Assembly (NCBI RefSeq): GCF_001590865.1
Contig: NZ_BBUY01000004.1
Location: forward strand, 82,169-119,580
DNA length: 37,412 bases
Source: Streptomyces sp. NBRC 110611
Lineage (GTDB): Bacteria; Actinomycetota; Actinomycetes; Streptomycetales; Streptomycetaceae
Reading direction: 5' to 3'
Shown: positions 1 to 8,838 of the stretch, piece by piece
Layout of the letters: the number at the start of each line of letters is the position of its first letter
How positions within the stretch are numbered: the first letter of the stretch is position 1
Translations under genes and position numbers: made by a program
The notes under the pieces: generated by a model
What the model was told of the DNA's origin: nothing
The model's input: the letters and a program-made list of their open reading frames with translations, nothing else
Database searches by the model: none

Positions 1-159
1 GCGCAGCGGCACTCAGCCCGCCGCAGGCGAAACGGCGGGAAACGCCAAAAGGAACACGGGGCGCCGCGCCGGGCGCAACGGCGAGACGGAAGGTACGGCG
101 CCGCAGCCAACAACGTGGGCGGACGGCCAAGCGCAACGGACGGGTGAGAGAGTGGTCGC

Positions 160-1629
160 ATGAACGCAGCGGACACCACCACGGCGGCCCACGGTCCCGG
201 CGGCATCGGCCACGCCGTCGTCATCGGTGGCGGCATCTCCGGGCTCGCGGCGGCGCACCGGCTGCTCGACGGCGGCGCCCGGGTGACCCTCCTGGAGGCT
301 TCCAGCCGGCTCGGCGGCAAGTTGCGCGCGGGTGAGATCGCCGGCGTACCGGTCGACCTCGGTGCCGAGTCGATGCTGGCCAGGCGGCCGGAAGCGGTGG
401 AGCTGGCGCGCGCCGTGGGGCTCGGCGAACGGCTGCAGCCGCCCGCCACCGCCACCGCCTCCCTGTGGACCCGTGACGCGCTCCGGCCGATGCCCACGGG
501 CCATGTCATGGGCGTGCCCGGCGACCTCGGCCCGCTCGCCGCCTCCGGCGTGCTCTCGCCCGAAGGGCTCGCCCGGATCGCGGAGGACGCCCGGCTGCCG
601 CGTACCGAGGTCGGTGAGGACGTCGCCGTGGGCGAGTACGTCGCCCGGAGGCTGGGCCGCGAGGTCGTCGACCGGCTGGTCGAGCCCCTGCTGGGCGGGG
701 TGTACGCCGGTGACGCGTACCAGATCTCGATGCGTGCCGCGGTGCCGCAGCTGTTCGAGGCCGCCCGGACGCACCGCTCGCTGCTCGACGGCGTCCGCGA
801 TATCCAGGCGCGCTCCGCCGCCGCGGCCCACCAGATCGGGCCCACCGCCACGGGCCCGGTCTTCATGGGTATCGACGGAGGTGTCGGGACCCTCCCGGGC
901 GCGGTGGCCGAGGCCGTACGCGCCAAGGGCGGGGAGATCCGCACCGGCGCGCCCGTCACCGAGGTCCGGCGCTGCTCCGACGGCTGGCGGGTCGTCCTCG
1001 ACGAGGCCTCCCCGCTCACCGCGGACGCCGTCGTGCTCGCCACCCCCGCCCCCGCCGCGGCCCGCCTCCTCGCGGACGTGTGCCGGCCCGCCGCCGCCGA
1101 GCTGACCACCGTCGAGTACGCCTCGATGGCGCTGGTGACCATGGCCTTCCGCCGCTCCGACGTCGAACGGAGGCTGACCGGCAGCGGCTTCCTCGTCCCG
1201 CCCGTCGACGGCCGCAAGATCAAGGCGTCCACCTTCGCCGCCAACAAGTGGGGCTGGCTCGGCGCCGCCGACCCGGACCTGTTCGTGCTGCGCACCTCCC
1301 TCGGCCGCTACGGCGACGAGGAGGACCTGGCCCGCGAGGACGCCGAGCTGGTCGCCTTCTCCCGTGCGGACCTGCGCGACGCGGTCGGGCTGACCGCCGC
1401 CCCGGTCGCCGCCGAGGTCACCCGCTGGTACGGCGGACTTCCCCAGTACCCGGTCGGCCACCTGGGGCGGGTGGCGCGCATCCGGGAAGCCGTCGCGCAG
1501 CTGCCCGGCTTCCGGGTGTGCGGTGCGCTCTACGAAGGCGTCGGCATCCCGGCGTGCATCGCCTCGGCCCGTAGGGCCGCCGACGACATCCTCGGCACCC
1601 TGCGGCCGGGCCCCCTCGCCGACGAGTGA
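160..1629 (+). CDS. hemG: Coproporphyrinogen III / protoporphyrinogen oxidase (HemG/HemY, CgoX type)
   Basis: FAD-dependent oxidase of heme synthesis, 489 aa, the usual length for the family. The N-terminus has the dinucleotide-binding fingerprint [17 protein letters not shown] followed by [12 protein letters not shown] (about residues 23-60), then a DLGAES motif. The C-terminus has the family's closing FAD segment, [22 protein letters not shown] (written here as one stretch of the last 40 residues). In actinobacteria this enzyme oxidises coproporphyrinogen III to coproporphyrin III in the coproporphyrin-dependent route. The downstream hemQ, which overlaps it by a GTGA or lies a few bases away, fits that pathway. 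The start at 160 follows a purine-rich GAGAGAG about 8 nt upstream. Ferrochelatase (hemH/cpfC) is not in the window. Family assignment is firm; substrate preference is inferred from pathway knowledge. Confidence 0.95.
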   Translation: MNAADTTTAAHGPGGIGHAVVIGGGISGLAAAHRLLDGGARVTLLEASSRLGGKLRAGEIAGVPVDLGAESMLARRPEAVELARAVGLGERLQPPATATASLWTRDALRPMPTGHVMGVPGDLGPLAASGVLSPEGLARIAEDARLPRTEVGEDVAVGEYVARRLGREVVDRLVEPLLGGVYAGDAYQISMRAAVPQLFEAARTHRSLLDGVRDIQARSAAAAHQIGPTATGPVFMGIDGGVGTLPGAVAEAVRAKGGEIRTGAPVTEVRRCSDGWRVVLDEASPLTADAVVLATPAPAAARLLADVCRPAAAELTTVEYASMALVTMAFRRSDVERRLTGSGFLVPPVDGRKIKASTFAANKWGWLGAADPDLFVLRTSLGRYGDEEDLAREDAELVAFSRADLRDAVGLTAAPVAAEVTRWYGGLPQYPVGHLGRVARIREAVAQLPGFRVCGALYEGVGIPACIASARRAADDILGTLRPGPLADE

Positions 1630-1631
1630 GA

Positions 1632-2393
1632 ATGGATGACATGACAGACGCTCCCACCCCCGCAACCACACCGCAGGACGCCGCGGCGCCCGAGAAGGCC
1701 CCCCACGCCGGCAAGAAGGCCAAGGACCTCAACGAGGTCATCCGCTACACCCTCTGGTCGGTGTTCAAGCTGCGCGATGTCCTCCCCGAGGACCGCGGCG
1801 GCTACGCAGACGAGGTCGAGGAGCTGTTCGCGCAGCTCGCCGCCAAGGACGTGGTGGTCCGCGGCACGTACGACGTGTCCGGTCTGCGCGCCGACGCCGA
1901 CGTGATGATCTGGTGGCACTCGGCGAGCTCGGACGCCCTCCAGGAGGCGTACAACCTCTTCCGCCGCACCCGGCTCGGCCGCGCGCTGACGCCGGTGTGG
2001 TCGAACATGGCGCTGCACCGCCCCGCCGAGTTCAACAAGTCGCACATCCCGGCCTTCCTCGCCGACGAGCGGCCGCGCGGGTATGTGAGCGTCTACCCCT
2101 TCGTGCGCTCCTACGAGTGGTACCTCCTCCCCGACGAGGACCGCCGCCGGATGCTCGCCGACCACGGCAAGATGGCCCGTGGATTCCCGGACGTCCGCGC
2201 CAACACCGTGCCGTCGTTCTCGCTCGGCGACTACGAGTGGGTGCTCGCCTTCGAAGCCGATGAGCTCTACCGCATCGTCGACCTGATGCGGCACCTGCGC
2301 GGCTCCGAGGCGCGGATGCACGTCCGCGAGGAGATCCCGTTCTACACGGGGCGGCGCAAGCCGGTCTCCGAGCTGGTCGCCGGTCTGGCCTGA
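1632..2393 (+). CDS. hemQ: Coproheme decarboxylase HemQ (ChdC), chlorite dismutase-like
   Basis: Heme synthase of the coproporphyrin pathway: it oxidatively removes two propionates of iron-coproporphyrin to give heme b. The protein is about 253 aa. A charged, Ala/Pro-rich leader is followed by the conserved actinobacterial start [19 protein letters not shown]. Further on are the [16 protein letters not shown] segment, the [12 protein letters not shown] segment that holds the active-site tyrosine region, and DHG with the probable proximal heme histidine. It is translationally coupled to hemG: a GTG at 1626 overlaps the hemG TGA, and ATGs at 1632 and 1641 are alternative starts. No strong ribosome site separates them. 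Together hemG and hemQ form the terminal heme operon. Confidence 0.93.
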   Translation: MDDMTDAPTPATTPQDAAAPEKAPHAGKKAKDLNEVIRYTLWSVFKLRDVLPEDRGGYADEVEELFAQLAAKDVVVRGTYDVSGLRADADVMIWWHSASSDALQEAYNLFRRTRLGRALTPVWSNMALHRPAEFNKSHIPAFLADERPRGYVSVYPFVRSYEWYLLPDEDRRRMLADHGKMARGFPDVRANTVPSFSLGDYEWVLAFEADELYRIVDLMRHLRGSEARMHVREEIPFYTGRRKPVSELVAGLA

Positions 2394-2405
2394 CCCGGAT
2401 ACGAG

Positions 2406-2436
2406 CCGAGGGCCGCCCTCCAGGGGCGGCCCTCGG
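2406..2436. terminator. Bidirectional terminator between hemQ and the hydrolase
   Basis: Perfect 13-bp inverted repeat: CCGAGGGCCGCCC at 2406-2418 and its complement at 2424-2436, with a 5-nt loop. It lies between two convergent stop codons (2393 and 2456), so it can serve both strands. Confidence 0.8.
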
Positions 2437-2455
2437 TCTCTGCCGGTGCCGGGGC

Positions 2456-4156
2456 CTACTTCCCCGGGCGGGCGTGCGGCGCCCGGGTCATCGACTGGCC
2501 CGGCACCGGCTCCGGCCGCGGTGAGCAGTACACACTGTGCGCCGGGACCTTGCCGCGCAGCAGATAGGCCTCGGCGTAGGTGTTCACACAGGCGTTCTCG
2601 CCGAAGGCGATGCCGTGCGTCCCCGCGCCCTTCTCGGTCACCAGCGACGAGCCCGGGAACCGCCGGTGCAGCTCCCGCGCGCCCTCGTACGGCGTCGCCG
2701 CGTCCCGCTCGGCCGCCAGCAGCAGCACCGGCGGCAGCGCCCCGGGCTCGGTGCGGATGTCCAGCGGACCGTGCTGCCCGTGCAGCACCCCGTCGAGCTC
2801 GGACGCGGCGGCGCGTACGGCGGCGTCGGCCAGCTCCTGTGTCGTCTTGTGGTCCGCCCGGCGCAGCGCGGCGTCGATACCGTCCGCCGAGGTCTCCGTC
2901 TCCGACGCGCGCGGCCAGAAGGCGCACGGCAGGTTCATCCAGGCGTTGTCCCAGGTCTCGAACGGCGCGATCCGCGCCACCTTGGTGTTGTCCCGGTCCC
3001 AGGTCTCCCAGGAGCGCGGCCAGGGCGCGTCGTTGCACTCCACGGCCGTGTAGACGGCGTTGGTGTTCTCCTCGTCCTTGGCGGTCTGGGCCTGCGGCAT
3101 GGCCTGGGCGGTCAGCGACTGGGGTTTGCCGTGCAGATAGTCCGAGAGAGCCTGGGCGCGCAGCGGCCAGAAGGCGTCGTTGTAGCCGGTCTTGAGGAAC
3201 GCCGACTGCAGCTGTCCGGGACCGATCTTGCCGTTCAGCGGCTTCCGGCGGAGCTGGGCGGCGGCCTTGCCGTACGCCTGCTGGACGGCCTGCTTGGTCG
3301 TGCCGAGGCGGTAGGTGTTGTTGTGCTCGGCGACCCACTGCAGCCAGTCGCCCCAGCGGCGCTCGAAGGCGATGTTCTGGTCCAGGTTGTTGCGGTACCA
3401 GATCTGCTGCGGCGAGGGGTTGACCACGCTGTCGAAGACCATCCGCCGGACGTGGCCGGGGAAGAGCGTCGCATAGACCGCGCCGAAGTACGTCCCGTAC
3501 GAGGCGCCCATGAACGTCAGCTTCCGCTCACCGAGGGCGGCCCGCAGCATGTCCAGGTCGCGGGCGTTGTTCACGGAGTTGTAGAACGGCAGGTCCGCTC
3601 CGGCCCGGCGGGCACAGCCGCGGGCGTACGCCTTCGCCTCGGCCACCTTCCGCTGCTTGAACGCCGCGTCCGGGTGCATCCGGGCGTCGGTGGGCGCCTT
3701 GGTGAACTCCTTGGGGTCCTGGCACGACAGCGGTGCCGAGCGGCCGACGCCGCGCGGTGCGTAGCCGACGAAGTCGTAGGCGCGGGCCAGCTTGCGCCAT
3801 TTCGGGAGCGCGCTGTAGAGCGGGAACTCCATACTGGAGGCGCCCGGCCCGCCGGGGTTGAAGACCAGCGCGCCCTGCCGCTCGTTCGGCGCGCCGGCGC
3901 GGATCCGGCTCACGGTGAGCTTGATCTTCTTGCCTTCGGGGCGCGCGTAGTCCAGAGGAACGGCGAGTGTGCCGCACTCGACGGACGGCGGCAGATGCTC
4001 CGCCGCCGCACAGCGGCCGAACTCGATACGGTGCGCAACGGGCGCGGGCGGCGCCAGGGGCGCTGGGGGCGTCCCCGCGGCGCTGCCCGCCGGGGCAGTG
4101 GCGAGGGCGGTCACCATCAGCGACCCGACGGTGCCGTACAACGCAAGTGCTCTCAC
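2456..4156 (-). CDS. Secreted alpha/beta hydrolase, tripeptidyl aminopeptidase type (S33, TAP-like)
   Basis: Predicted exported serine peptidase of the SlpD/SlpE/Tap family, which removes N-terminal tripeptides; 566 aa. The start is GTG at 4156, preceded by AAGGGA at about 6 nt. It gives a signal peptide (MRALALYGTVGSLMVTALA, then an Ala-rich cleavage region). A TTG 27 nt upstream opens the longer frame but lacks this ribosome site. Motifs in order: the oxyanion segment NPGGPGASS, the nucleophile elbow GASYGTYFG, the acid in AERDAATPYEG, and the histidine in GAGTHGIAFG. The last three fall in the order expected for the triad with a C-terminal TAP-like domain. Single gene convergent with hemQ. 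Its true substrate cannot be read from sequence. Confidence 0.88.
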   Translation of the reverse strand: MRALALYGTVGSLMVTALATAPAGSAAGTPPAPLAPPAPVAHRIEFGRCAAAEHLPPSVECGTLAVPLDYARPEGKKIKLTVSRIRAGAPNERQGALVFNPGGPGASSMEFPLYSALPKWRKLARAYDFVGYAPRGVGRSAPLSCQDPKEFTKAPTDARMHPDAAFKQRKVAEAKAYARGCARRAGADLPFYNSVNNARDLDMLRAALGERKLTFMGASYGTYFGAVYATLFPGHVRRMVFDSVVNPSPQQIWYRNNLDQNIAFERRWGDWLQWVAEHNNTYRLGTTKQAVQQAYGKAAAQLRRKPLNGKIGPGQLQSAFLKTGYNDAFWPLRAQALSDYLHGKPQSLTAQAMPQAQTAKDEENTNAVYTAVECNDAPWPRSWETWDRDNTKVARIAPFETWDNAWMNLPCAFWPRASETETSADGIDAALRRADHKTTQELADAAVRAAASELDGVLHGQHGPLDIRTEPGALPPVLLLAAERDAATPYEGARELHRRFPGSSLVTEKGAGTHGIAFGENACVNTYAEAYLLRGKVPAHSVYCSPRPEPVPGQSMTRAPHARPGK

Positions 4157-4318
4157 TGGCCGTCCCTTCGTGTCTGCATACAAAAGGGATAGTTGAGGTG
4201 CCGATTGGCGTTGTAAAGCACCGGATGCCGGTGTCGGAGGCTATGCCCCGGAAGAGTGGAGCGCGGCGCGCAGGGAGGGGGCGGGCTTCCGCCACTCGTA
4301 CGAAGGGGGAGCCTTCGG

Positions 4319-4356
4319 CTTCGTGCAGCTTCGTGCAGCTTCGTGCGCTTCGTGTG
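4319..4356. repeat. Short tandem repeat, about 3.7 copies of a 10-bp unit
   Basis: The unit CTTCGTGCAG occurs at 4319-4328 and 4329-4338, then as CTTCGTGCG and CTTCGTGTG. Just before it, CGAAGG (4301-4306) and CCTTCG (4312-4317) form a small hairpin. The gap 4157-4394 holds no gene I can support: it contains the hydrolase promoter region, this repeat and the 3' flank of the MNIO partner. Confidence 0.6.
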
Positions 4357-4380
4357 AGGGAGGAGTCGTCACTCCCCTCC
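4357..4380 (-). terminator. Possible terminator of the MNIO operon
   Basis: A GC-rich imperfect hairpin, arms around GGAGT and ACTCC with loop CGTC and one bulge, lies 15 nt beyond the stop of the MNIO partner gene on the minus strand. No U tract follows, which is common in this GC range. A second hairpin at 4301-4317 could act with it. Confidence 0.35.
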
Positions 4381-4394
4381 GCGAAGGGGGAGAT

Positions 4395-4859
4395 TCACCC
4401 GCGTGTGAAGGCGTGCCGTACGGCTTGTGCCAGACGGGCCGAGGGACGCGCCGACGGTGGCCGTGGGCCCGCGCGATCCCGCCACCAGCGGGTCAGCTCC
4501 CGCCGTGCGGCACGCCCTTCGGGACGGCCCCGGGCCAGCAGATGTGCCGCGAAGTCCAGGGCATCCTGCCGGTGGCCGGCGTTCATCGGCCGGTGCCGCG
4601 CGTAGTCGGCGAAGGCCGTGCGGTAGTAGTCCGCGCCGAGGATCTCCGGGAGCTCGGGCGCCACCTTGGCGACGACCGCGGCCCGCTTGACTATGAGTGC
4701 CCGGCTCTGCACCCGCAGGCGGGCCCGGTCGAAGCCCTCGGGGGCCGGTGTGCCGGCGACCAGCGCGGACAGCAGCGCGGTCTGGGCCAGGCCCAGGCGC
4801 CGGCGGGCCGCGTCCGGGCCGGTGTTGTGGGCTGTGCCCTGCTCAGGCCGCCCGGACAT
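4395..4859 (-). CDS. Small partner protein of the DUF692/MNIO enzyme
   Basis: 154-aa protein starting MSGRPEQG, with ATG at 4859 inside the last codons of the MNIO gene (17-nt overlap), so the two are translationally coupled. Residues about 45-110 ([18 protein letters not shown], then [21 protein letters not shown]) resemble the start of DUF2063/BufC-type partner proteins, which bring precursor peptides to MNIO enzymes. That match is by eye and is weak. The C-terminus is Arg/Ala/Pro-rich. No metal-binding cluster, signal peptide or membrane segment is visible. Most likely it recognises or scaffolds the substrate of the upstream enzyme. Confidence 0.7.
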   Translation of the reverse strand: MSGRPEQGTAHNTGPDAARRRLGLAQTALLSALVAGTPAPEGFDRARLRVQSRALIVKRAAVVAKVAPELPEILGADYYRTAFADYARHRPMNAGHRQDALDFAAHLLARGRPEGRAARRELTRWWRDRAGPRPPSARPSARLAQAVRHAFTRG

Positions 4860-5685
4860 GGCGGGCCTCCTTCCACACGGTACGGATCGCGTCGAGTTCC
4901 GCCGCCAGCTCCCCGCCCTCCGGGAAGTCGTCGTCGCGCTCCAGCAGCACACCGGGCGGGGCGGTCCGGGCGCACAGCTCGGCGAGGACGTCCAGCACCG
5001 GCCGGCTCACCGGGTGGGCATGGCTGTCGTGCCAGACCCCGTCCCGCTCCACCCCGCCCGCGACATGGACGTACGCGAGCGCCTCCAGCGGCAGCTCGTC
5101 GAGCGCGACGGCCGGGTCCTCGCCGCGGTTGACGTGGTTGGTGTGGAGGTTGGCGACATCGATGAGCAACCGCACCCCGGTCCGCTCCACCAGCTCGGAC
5201 AGGAACCGGCCCTCGGTCAGCTCCTCGCCCGGCCAGCTGATCAGGGCGGCGATGTTCTCCAGCGCCAGCGGCACGGGCAGGGCGTCCTGGGCGATCCGGA
5301 CGTTCTCGCAGAGTACGTCCAGGGCGTCACGGGTGCGCGGTACCGGCAGCAGATGCCCGGCCTCCAGCACGGGAGAGGCGGTGAGCGGCCCACCGGCCCG
5401 GACGAATGCGATGTGCTCGCTGACCAGCGGCGCGCCCAGCACCTCGGCGCGCTCGGCGAGGGCGGCCAGCCGGCCGGCGTCCGGGCGGTCCGCCCCGCCG
5501 AGACCGAGCGAGACCCCGTGCGGGATGACGGTCGTGCCGCGCTCGCGCAGCTGCCGCACGCCGTGGGGCAGATGGCCCGGGCAGATGTTCTCCGCCACCA
5601 CCTCGACCCAGTCCACCGCGGGCAGTTCCGCGATCTCCGCGGCGATCTCCGGCCGCCAGCCGATGCCCGTACCCAGGCGCTCCAT
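4843..5685 (-). CDS. DUF692 multinuclear non-heme iron oxidative enzyme (MNIO)
   Basis: 280-aa TIM-barrel-type enzyme of the DUF692 (PF05114) family. Characterised relatives (MbnB, TglH, BufB types) use two or three iron ions to modify cysteine or nearby residues of ribosomal peptides. Family motifs appear in order: GIGWRPE at the start, [63 protein letters not shown] and [10 protein letters not shown]. The His, Glu, Asp and Asn of these supply the metal ligands. The ATG at 5685 has a strong purine-rich ribosome site (GGAAGGGGAGGGAAG). It is the first gene of a two-gene unit. No Cys-rich precursor or TIGR04222-type membrane protein is recognisable upstream or downstream, so the substrate is unknown. 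Confidence 0.9.
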   Translation of the reverse strand: MERLGTGIGWRPEIAAEIAELPAVDWVEVVAENICPGHLPHGVRQLRERGTTVIPHGVSLGLGGADRPDAGRLAALAERAEVLGAPLVSEHIAFVRAGGPLTASPVLEAGHLLPVPRTRDALDVLCENVRIAQDALPVPLALENIAALISWPGEELTEGRFLSELVERTGVRLLIDVANLHTNHVNRGEDPAVALDELPLEALAYVHVAGGVERDGVWHDSHAHPVSRPVLDVLAELCARTAPPGVLLERDDDFPEGGELAAELDAIRTVWKEARHVRAA

Positions 5686-5905
5686 GGCTTCCCTCCCCTT
5701 CCGCTACGTGAACGGCACCGACTTGCGGGCAGTCCCGCCCCTCTTGCGTCACCCACGCCCGGCTGTCGAGCCGGTCGGCCGAGTACGGAGGTACTCATGC
5801 CGCGCCGAGCAGCGCCGAATCCCGCACCGGCCGAGTTCAGAGCTTGATTTGAGCTTGGCCCGCACCGGCCGGACACCGCGACCGCCGCGTCCCCTCCGCT
5901 CACCG
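5686..5905. other. Intergenic region between the MNIO and PTH2 genes
   Basis: 220 bp without a supportable gene. Both strands were read for a short Cys-containing precursor peptide with a ribosome site and none was found. The short frames here continue from neighbouring genes in shadow frames. It presumably holds the MNIO promoter; an AT-richer patch lies near 5840-5860. Confidence 0.5.
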
Positions 5906-6727
5906 TCACCCGCCCGGCAGCAACGCTCTGCGCAGCGCGGGGTGGTCCGCGACAACCGTGCAGGAGCCCGGGGCGATCTCCGTGAACCCGGCGTCGCGCA
6001 CCACGGGCAGTCCACTGCGGGTCAGTGCTTCCCACTCCGCGGGCTCCGCGGACCGTACGGCCAGCGTGAAGCCCGTCGCGCGCCAGGCCGCCCGCTCCTC
6101 CTCGGACAGCTGCCACCACGCCAGCTGGGCCCCGTGGCCGGCCTGCGCCATCTCCTTGCCCGCCGACATCTCCAGCGCCGGGTTGAGCCACAGCACCGGA
6201 ACCCCGTCGGCGGGCGGTCCGGGCGGCTGCGGATCGTCCAGCTCGGTGCCCGAGACCTGAAGCCGCGCCAGGTCCTTCGGCCAGGCGTCCAGGGGCACCG
6301 GCGGATACACCCGCACCTCGGCGCCGCCGCCGTGGACCGTGATCCCCGGCAGCGCCTCGGCCCGCCGCCACTCCGCGCCGCGGGCCCGCCGCACGACCTT
6401 GCGTATGCGGCTGTCCTGCCACTTCCGCACCGCCTCGGCCCACTCGCCGTCGCCCGCCGCCCGCCCGTCCGACAGCAGCACCAGCACCGCCCGCGCGGCC
6501 GTCTCCAGCGCGTCCGTTCGCGCCGGCGGCGCGGCCCGCTCCAGCCGCGCGACCAACGGCAGCACGAACTGCGGCGCCGCGTCGTCCCGGCCGGTCACTT
6601 CCCGCCCGGCCTGCTCTTCCGGTCTTTCGGGCGCCCGCTGTTCCCGCTGGTCCGGCTGCTCTTTTCGCTGGAGCGGTTCGGCGGAGCTGTTGCCGGACTG
6701 CTGCCCGGCGGTCTCGGTGCTGGTCAC
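5906..6727 (-). CDS. PTH2-family peptidyl-tRNA hydrolase-like protein
   Basis: About 273 aa. The C-terminal half (roughly residues 150-270) carries PTH2-family features: LNPALEMSAGKEMAQAGHGA, a variant of the archaeal/eukaryotic motif in which a Lys-Gly-Lys-x-x-x-Gln-x-x-His block binds the tRNA-linked peptide, followed by WQLSEEERAAW and a final segment VRDAGFTEIAPGS with the family's closing strand. Such enzymes cleave peptidyl-tRNA esters. The first 40 residues are Gln/Glu/Arg-rich low complexity. Residues about 45-140 form an added domain that I cannot name. The GTG at 6727 was chosen because sequence further upstream looks non-coding. It has no clear ribosome site, and a CAGACT element 7 nt upstream would allow a leaderless transcript. 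Confidence 0.75.
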   Translation of the reverse strand: MTSTETAGQQSGNSSAEPLQRKEQPDQREQRAPERPEEQAGREVTGRDDAAPQFVLPLVARLERAAPPARTDALETAARAVLVLLSDGRAAGDGEWAEAVRKWQDSRIRKVVRRARGAEWRRAEALPGITVHGGGAEVRVYPPVPLDAWPKDLARLQVSGTELDDPQPPGPPADGVPVLWLNPALEMSAGKEMAQAGHGAQLAWWQLSEEERAAWRATGFTLAVRSAEPAEWEALTRSGLPVVRDAGFTEIAPGSCTVVADHPALRRALLPGG

Positions 6728-7050
6728 GTGTTCAAGTCTGGCAGCCCCCACTGACACGGCCACCGATGCCCCATGGCATGGGCAGTGCCCGCCGGCGGTA
6801 TCTGCACGTGGTGACTGCAGCGGTGCCTGCCGGCAGCAGTGCTGCGAGGGACGAGGAGGCAACTGCGGCCGCCGGGCCCGGGGTTCGTACCGTACGGAGG
6901 TGCCGACCGCGCCCCCCGACCGGCGTCGGACAGGAAGTCCGGCTACCGTCGGGCATGGCGCAGCGGCGGGGGAACGCCGCACTCACCGGGAGCACCGGCC
7001 GGCGCCGGACGGCGCCGGGGACCCCGGCGGGGGAGCGGAGGTGTCGGCAC
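6728..7050. other. Divergent intergenic region, PTH2 gene and ABC exporter
   Basis: 323 bp carrying promoters for both directions. It contains the imperfect palindrome TGCCC (6767-6771) with GGGCA (6780-6784) around CATGGCAT, a possible operator. No coding signal stands out beyond the start of the ATPase at 7051. Confidence 0.4.
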
Positions 7051-8151
7051 ATGAGGCTGGACGCGGTAGGGCGGCGCTACGGGGTGCGCGGGCCCTGGGT
7101 GCTACGGGACGTGCGGCTCGACGTGCCCCCGGGCGCGCTGCTGCGCGTCGAGGGGACCAACGGCAGCGGGAAGTCCACCCTGCTGCGACTGTGCGCGGGC
7201 CTCGACCGCCCCAGCGCCGGCCGCATCACCGGCCGTCCGCGCACCGCGTACGTCCCCGAACGGTTCCCGGCCACCCTGCCGTTCACCGCCCTCGGCTACC
7301 TCACCCACCTGGGGCGCATCCACGGGCTGCGCGGACCCGAAGCGGCCCGCCGGGCGGCCGAGTGGCTCGACCGCTTCGGAGCCGCCGGGCACGCCCGTAC
7401 CCGGCTGGCCGAGCTGTCCAAAGGGACGAGCCAAAAGGTCGCGGTCGCCCAGGCCCTGCTCGCCGAACCCGAACTCCTCGTCCTGGACGAGGCCTGGACC
7501 GGCCTGGACCACGGCGCCCGCGCGGTGCTCGACGAGGTGGTCGCCGAGCGGGTGGCGGCCGGCGGCACCGTCGTGTTCGTCGACCACGACCCGCAGCGGC
7601 TGGCCGGTGCGGCCGACGCCCGGTACCGGGTCGCGGACGGGCGGCTGCTCGCCCAGGAGGACAGCGGCCCGGCGGCGGGAACGGAGCCGGCGACCGGCCC
7701 CCGCGTGGTCATCGAGGCCGAGCGCGCACCGGGTGGCGCGCCGCTCCCGACCGCGGGAGGGCCGGGGCGGCGGCCGGATGCCCTGGAGGACCTGCCCGGG
7801 CGGCCGGAGATCACTTGGGGGCCGGACGGTACGACCCGGCTGACGGTCCCCGCCGTCTCCTCCGACGCCCTGCTGCGGACGCTGCTCACCGCCCGTCCGC
7901 CCTGGCACATCCGGGCGGTCACCCCCGCACCGCCCCCACCCGGCGCCCCCGGCTCACTCGACGTCCTCGGCTCACTCGACGTCCTCGGCTCACTCGACGT
8001 CCTCGGCTCACCCGGCGTCCCAGGCCCACCCGGCGCCCCCGCCCCGGCCGTTGGACCGTACGCGTCCCCGGGGCCCCACCCGGTTTCCGCTCCCCGCACC
8101 GCTGCCGAGCACCACGGTGCTCCCGACCCCGACGAGGCTCCGCACCCGTGA
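7051..8151 (+). CDS. ABC transporter ATP-binding protein
   Basis: 366 aa. The nucleotide-binding domain occupies about residues 1-205. It has Walker A GTNGSGKST (residues 36-44), an LSKGTSQKVAVAQALL signature region, Walker B LLVLDEAWTGLD and an H-loop in VFVDHD. The signature is SKGTSQ rather than the canonical SGGQ, as seen in other single-domain exporters with small permeases. After residue 220 the protein has a long Pro/Gly/Ala-rich tail with in-frame 18-bp repeats (7933-8040). The ATG at 7051 follows GGAGCGGAGG. The GTG of the permease overlaps its stop (GTGA), so the two genes form one export unit. The substrate is unknown. Confidence 0.88.
   Translation: MRLDAVGRRYGVRGPWVLRDVRLDVPPGALLRVEGTNGSGKSTLLRLCAGLDRPSAGRITGRPRTAYVPERFPATLPFTALGYLTHLGRIHGLRGPEAARRAAEWLDRFGAAGHARTRLAELSKGTSQKVAVAQALLAEPELLVLDEAWTGLDHGARAVLDEVVAERVAAGGTVVFVDHDPQRLAGAADARYRVADGRLLAQEDSGPAAGTEPATGPRVVIEAERAPGGAPLPTAGGPGRRPDALEDLPGRPEITWGPDGTTRLTVPAVSSDALLRTLLTARPPWHIRAVTPAPPPPGAPGSLDVLGSLDVLGSLDVLGSPGVPGPPGAPAPAVGPYASPGPHPVSAPRTAAEHHGAPDPDEAPHP
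7933..8040 (+). repeat. 18-bp tandem repeat inside the ABC ATPase C-terminus
   Basis: Three perfect copies of GGCTCACTCGACGTCCTC at 7951-8004, flanked by three degenerate copies. They encode a repeated Gly-Ser-Leu-Asp-Val-Leu, then Gly-Ser/Pro-Pro-Gly-Val/Ala-Pro. The period keeps the frame, so copy number can change without breaking the protein. Confidence 0.85.
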
Positions 8152-8816
8152 TCGCTCTCCTCCGCTACCAGGCGGCGCTGCTGGCCGGCTCGTACCGCTG
8201 GCTGCCGCCGGTCATCTGCTACGCCGCCTTCCTGGCCATCGGCGTCCAGAGCGGCGACCCCATCCTCGACGCGTTCGGCTGGGCCGCCGGCGGCCTGCTG
8301 CCGGTCGCCGTCTGGCTCACCCGGGTCTGCGTCACCAATGAGCCGCCGGCCGCCCGCGCCTGCGCCGCGGCCGCCGCCGGACCCGGCCGGGTCCACCTCG
8401 CCGGCGTTCTGACCGCGGCCGGTGCCGGACTGCTGCTCGCGCTCCTCGGGGCGGCTCTGGTCGTGCTGGTGTCCGACCCGCGCTCCGCCGACCACCACGT
8501 CGACGTCCCGGTCCTCCCGGCCGCCGGCGCCGGGCTCCTCGCCGCCCTCGCCTGCGTGCTCATGGGCACGGCGATCGGCGCCCTGTGCAACCGGCCGGTG
8601 CTGCGCAGCCCCGGCTGGGGCATCCCGGCCGGCCTGACCGCCGCCCTGCTCCTGCTCGTCGTGGGCGCCTCCCCGGCCAACGCCGCCGTCTCGGGCCTGG
8701 TCACCGGCTCCGCCCACGGCACCATCAGCACCCCCTGGCTGCCGCTCGCCGCCACCGTGCTGATCGCCTCCGCCGCCACGGCCGTCGCCTGCGGGCTCAG
8801 CTCACGCCGCAGCTGA
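8148..8816 (+). CDS. ABC transporter permease (small integral membrane protein)
   Basis: 222 aa, starting GTG at 8148 and overlapping the ATPase stop by GTGA. It has about six hydrophobic segments: around residues 15-35, 45-60, 85-110, 125-150, 160-180 and 195-215. A short His/Asp-containing loop (PRSADHHVDVP) lies between the third and fourth. It has no recognisable signature beyond membrane topology; its role is inferred from coupling to the ATPase. Such pairs often export peptides or lipids. Confidence 0.75.
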   Translation: MIALLRYQAALLAGSYRWLPPVICYAAFLAIGVQSGDPILDAFGWAAGGLLPVAVWLTRVCVTNEPPAARACAAAAAGPGRVHLAGVLTAAGAGLLLALLGAALVVLVSDPRSADHHVDVPVLPAAGAGLLAALACVLMGTAIGALCNRPVLRSPGWGIPAGLTAALLLLVVGASPANAAVSGLVTGSAHGTISTPWLPLAATVLIASAATAVACGLSSRRS

Positions 8817-8838
8817 ACGAACGGGACGAGCCGCCCCC

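Noticed and set aside
1..159. End of an upstream gene
   Set aside because: No frame in the first 159 bases carries a recognisable C-terminus; the sequence is treated as the hemG promoter region.
13..1671. Long minus-strand frame (552 codons) opposite hemG
   Set aside because: It mirrors hemG codon structure, has low-complexity Gly/Arg/Asp composition and no family motif or ribosome site; it is a high-GC shadow.
5749..6015. Small Cys-containing minus-strand frame as an MNIO precursor
   Set aside because: It overlaps the end of the PTH2 gene in another frame, lacks a ribosome site and its cysteines come from shadow codons.
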